Source of the DNA: Paratrimastix pyriformis
Taxonomy: Eukaryota > Preaxostyla > Paratrimastigidae
Direction: 5' to 3'
Assembly (NCBI GenBank): GCA_027972325.1
Contig: JAPMOS010000009.1
Coordinates: 580,001-644,000, forward strand
Length of the DNA: 64,000 nucleotides
Part shown: piece by piece, positions 44,160-64,000 of the stretch
Layout of the letters: every line of letters begins with the position of its first letter
Numbering within the stretch: position 1 is the first letter of the stretch
Notes under the pieces: generated by a model
Told to the model about the DNA's origin: nothing
The model's database searches: none
Seen by the model: only the letters and a program-made list of their open reading frames with translations
Program-made: the position numbers and the translations under genes

Positions 44160-44975
44160 GACTAAACTCCACGAAGAAAGCAGCAGATGATCAGGATAAG
44201 AAGTACCAAAAAAAGGGTGTGCGGACCGGTGCAAAGAAAGCACCCCGGGGTATGACAGAAGGCAGTTTGAAAGACACCAGGAGCACGAACCCGCCCCAGC
44301 CTGCCTGAGCCCCTTGCCGCCTGAGCCCCTTGCCTCTTGCCCCTTGCCCTTCACTCCTGTTTCCGTTCCCGAGCAGAATCCGCCACTCTCGAGCAGAAAA
44401 CCTGCCCTCCACCCTCTGTGATGCCGCACTTTGATCCACAACCTCCCCCTCCTCCCCCCTCCCCCCTCCCCCCCCCTCCACCCATCCTCCTTCTCCCCTG
44501 TCGTTGCGCCACCCAGAAGTCCCCGCCCCCCGCGTCTCCCGAGCACCGGATGGGTGAGCGCGCGCGGTGATGGGGAAGGAGAGGAAGGCAGCTGGATGGA
44601 TGGGAGTCAGGAGCCAGCGGGGCGGGTGATCGGGCGCGCAAGAAGACACTCGGCCGCCCTGGGGAGTGCGAGAGAGGCCGAGCAGCGGGGATGCCCGAAA
44701 AAAACAACAACAAGCCCCAGCAGGGGGAAGAAACCGGGGCCAGGAAGCAAAGCGGGGCCAGGAAGAGAAGAAACCGGGGCCAGGAGGCGCAGGAGGCGCA
44801 GGAGGAGGCGCAGGAGACGCAGGAGACGCAGGAGACGCAGGAGACGCAGGGAGGGCAGGAGAGGGCCATCAGGGGGCCCATCAGGGGAATGGAAGGGAAG
44901 CCAGAAGCGGAGCATGACCACCGAGGCGGGGCACGGGGCGGCGGGTCGGGGCGGCGGGTCGGGGCGGCGGCGGAC
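44160..44975 (-). other. SIMPL-B upstream / TOR 3' region
   Basis: Purine/pyrimidine-asymmetric sequence with a CAGGAGACG-type repeat (about 44775-44860). It should hold the TOR 3' end, including its last codons, and the SIMPL-B promoter. I could not find an exon encoding the expected TOR terminus (CPFW). Confidence 0.4.

Positions 44976-64000
<19,025 letters not shown>

Overview
This window comes from a nuclear genome of a GC-rich, intron-rich, probably unicellular eukaryote. Evidence: split protein genes of purely eukaryotic families (exocyst Sec3, G-protein alpha, PA28, Snu23/ZMAT2, PNGase, MED22, ARL13B, Niban, FIP1, a TTP-like CCCH protein, eIF2-gamma, TOR), nuclear tRNA genes with Pol III T-run terminators, and intron-borne microsatellites. 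ARL13B implies a cilium or flagellum at some life stage. The gene set fits the opisthokont/apusomonad/amoebozoan side of the tree, but I cannot fix the lineage from sequence alone.

Layout: Sec3 C-terminal half (+, off the left edge); PA28 (-) and G-alpha (+) from a shared promoter; ZMAT2/SNU23 (+); a small unknown gene (-) starting head-to-head with PNGase (+); an F-box/LRR gene (+); MED22 (+); ARL13B (+), whose introns hold tRNA-Pro, a transposon-split tRNA-Ile and tRNA-Gly; an Ig-like/EGF membrane protein (+); a Niban-family PH protein (-); FIP1 (-) and a tandem CCCH protein (+) from a shared promoter; eIF2-gamma (+); a large F-box/ankyrin-like gene (-) divergent from a SANT/Myb gene (+); two tandem SIMPL-domain paralogues (-); and TOR kinase (-), filling the last 19 kb and running off the right edge. 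One TOR intron carries tRNA-Gly(UCC) and another a complete opposite-strand four-TM gene.

The main discovery is in the splice sites. I placed roughly one hundred 5' splice sites by homology and reading phase, and almost all begin GTC, with a consensus near AG|GTCYGY (GTCCGC in GC-rich stretches, GTCTGT/GTCTGC in AT-richer ones). The usual GTRAGT is absent. Two GC-AG introns keep the same rest of the motif (GCCCGY), and a few donors are GTT. Acceptors are ordinary YAG. This predicts a U1 snRNA with a matching change at its 5' end. Every tRNA gene seen (4 of 4) lies in a sense-strand intron of a protein gene. Several host genes contain one-base frame breaks next to G/C runs, including the otherwise intact G-alpha gene, so many of these are probably consensus errors rather than decay.

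Genes tend to start in AT-richer sequence with tiny introns (about 40-60 nt) and become GC-rich towards the 3' end, where introns are filled with mini- and microsatellites and long C runs, mostly on the sense strand.
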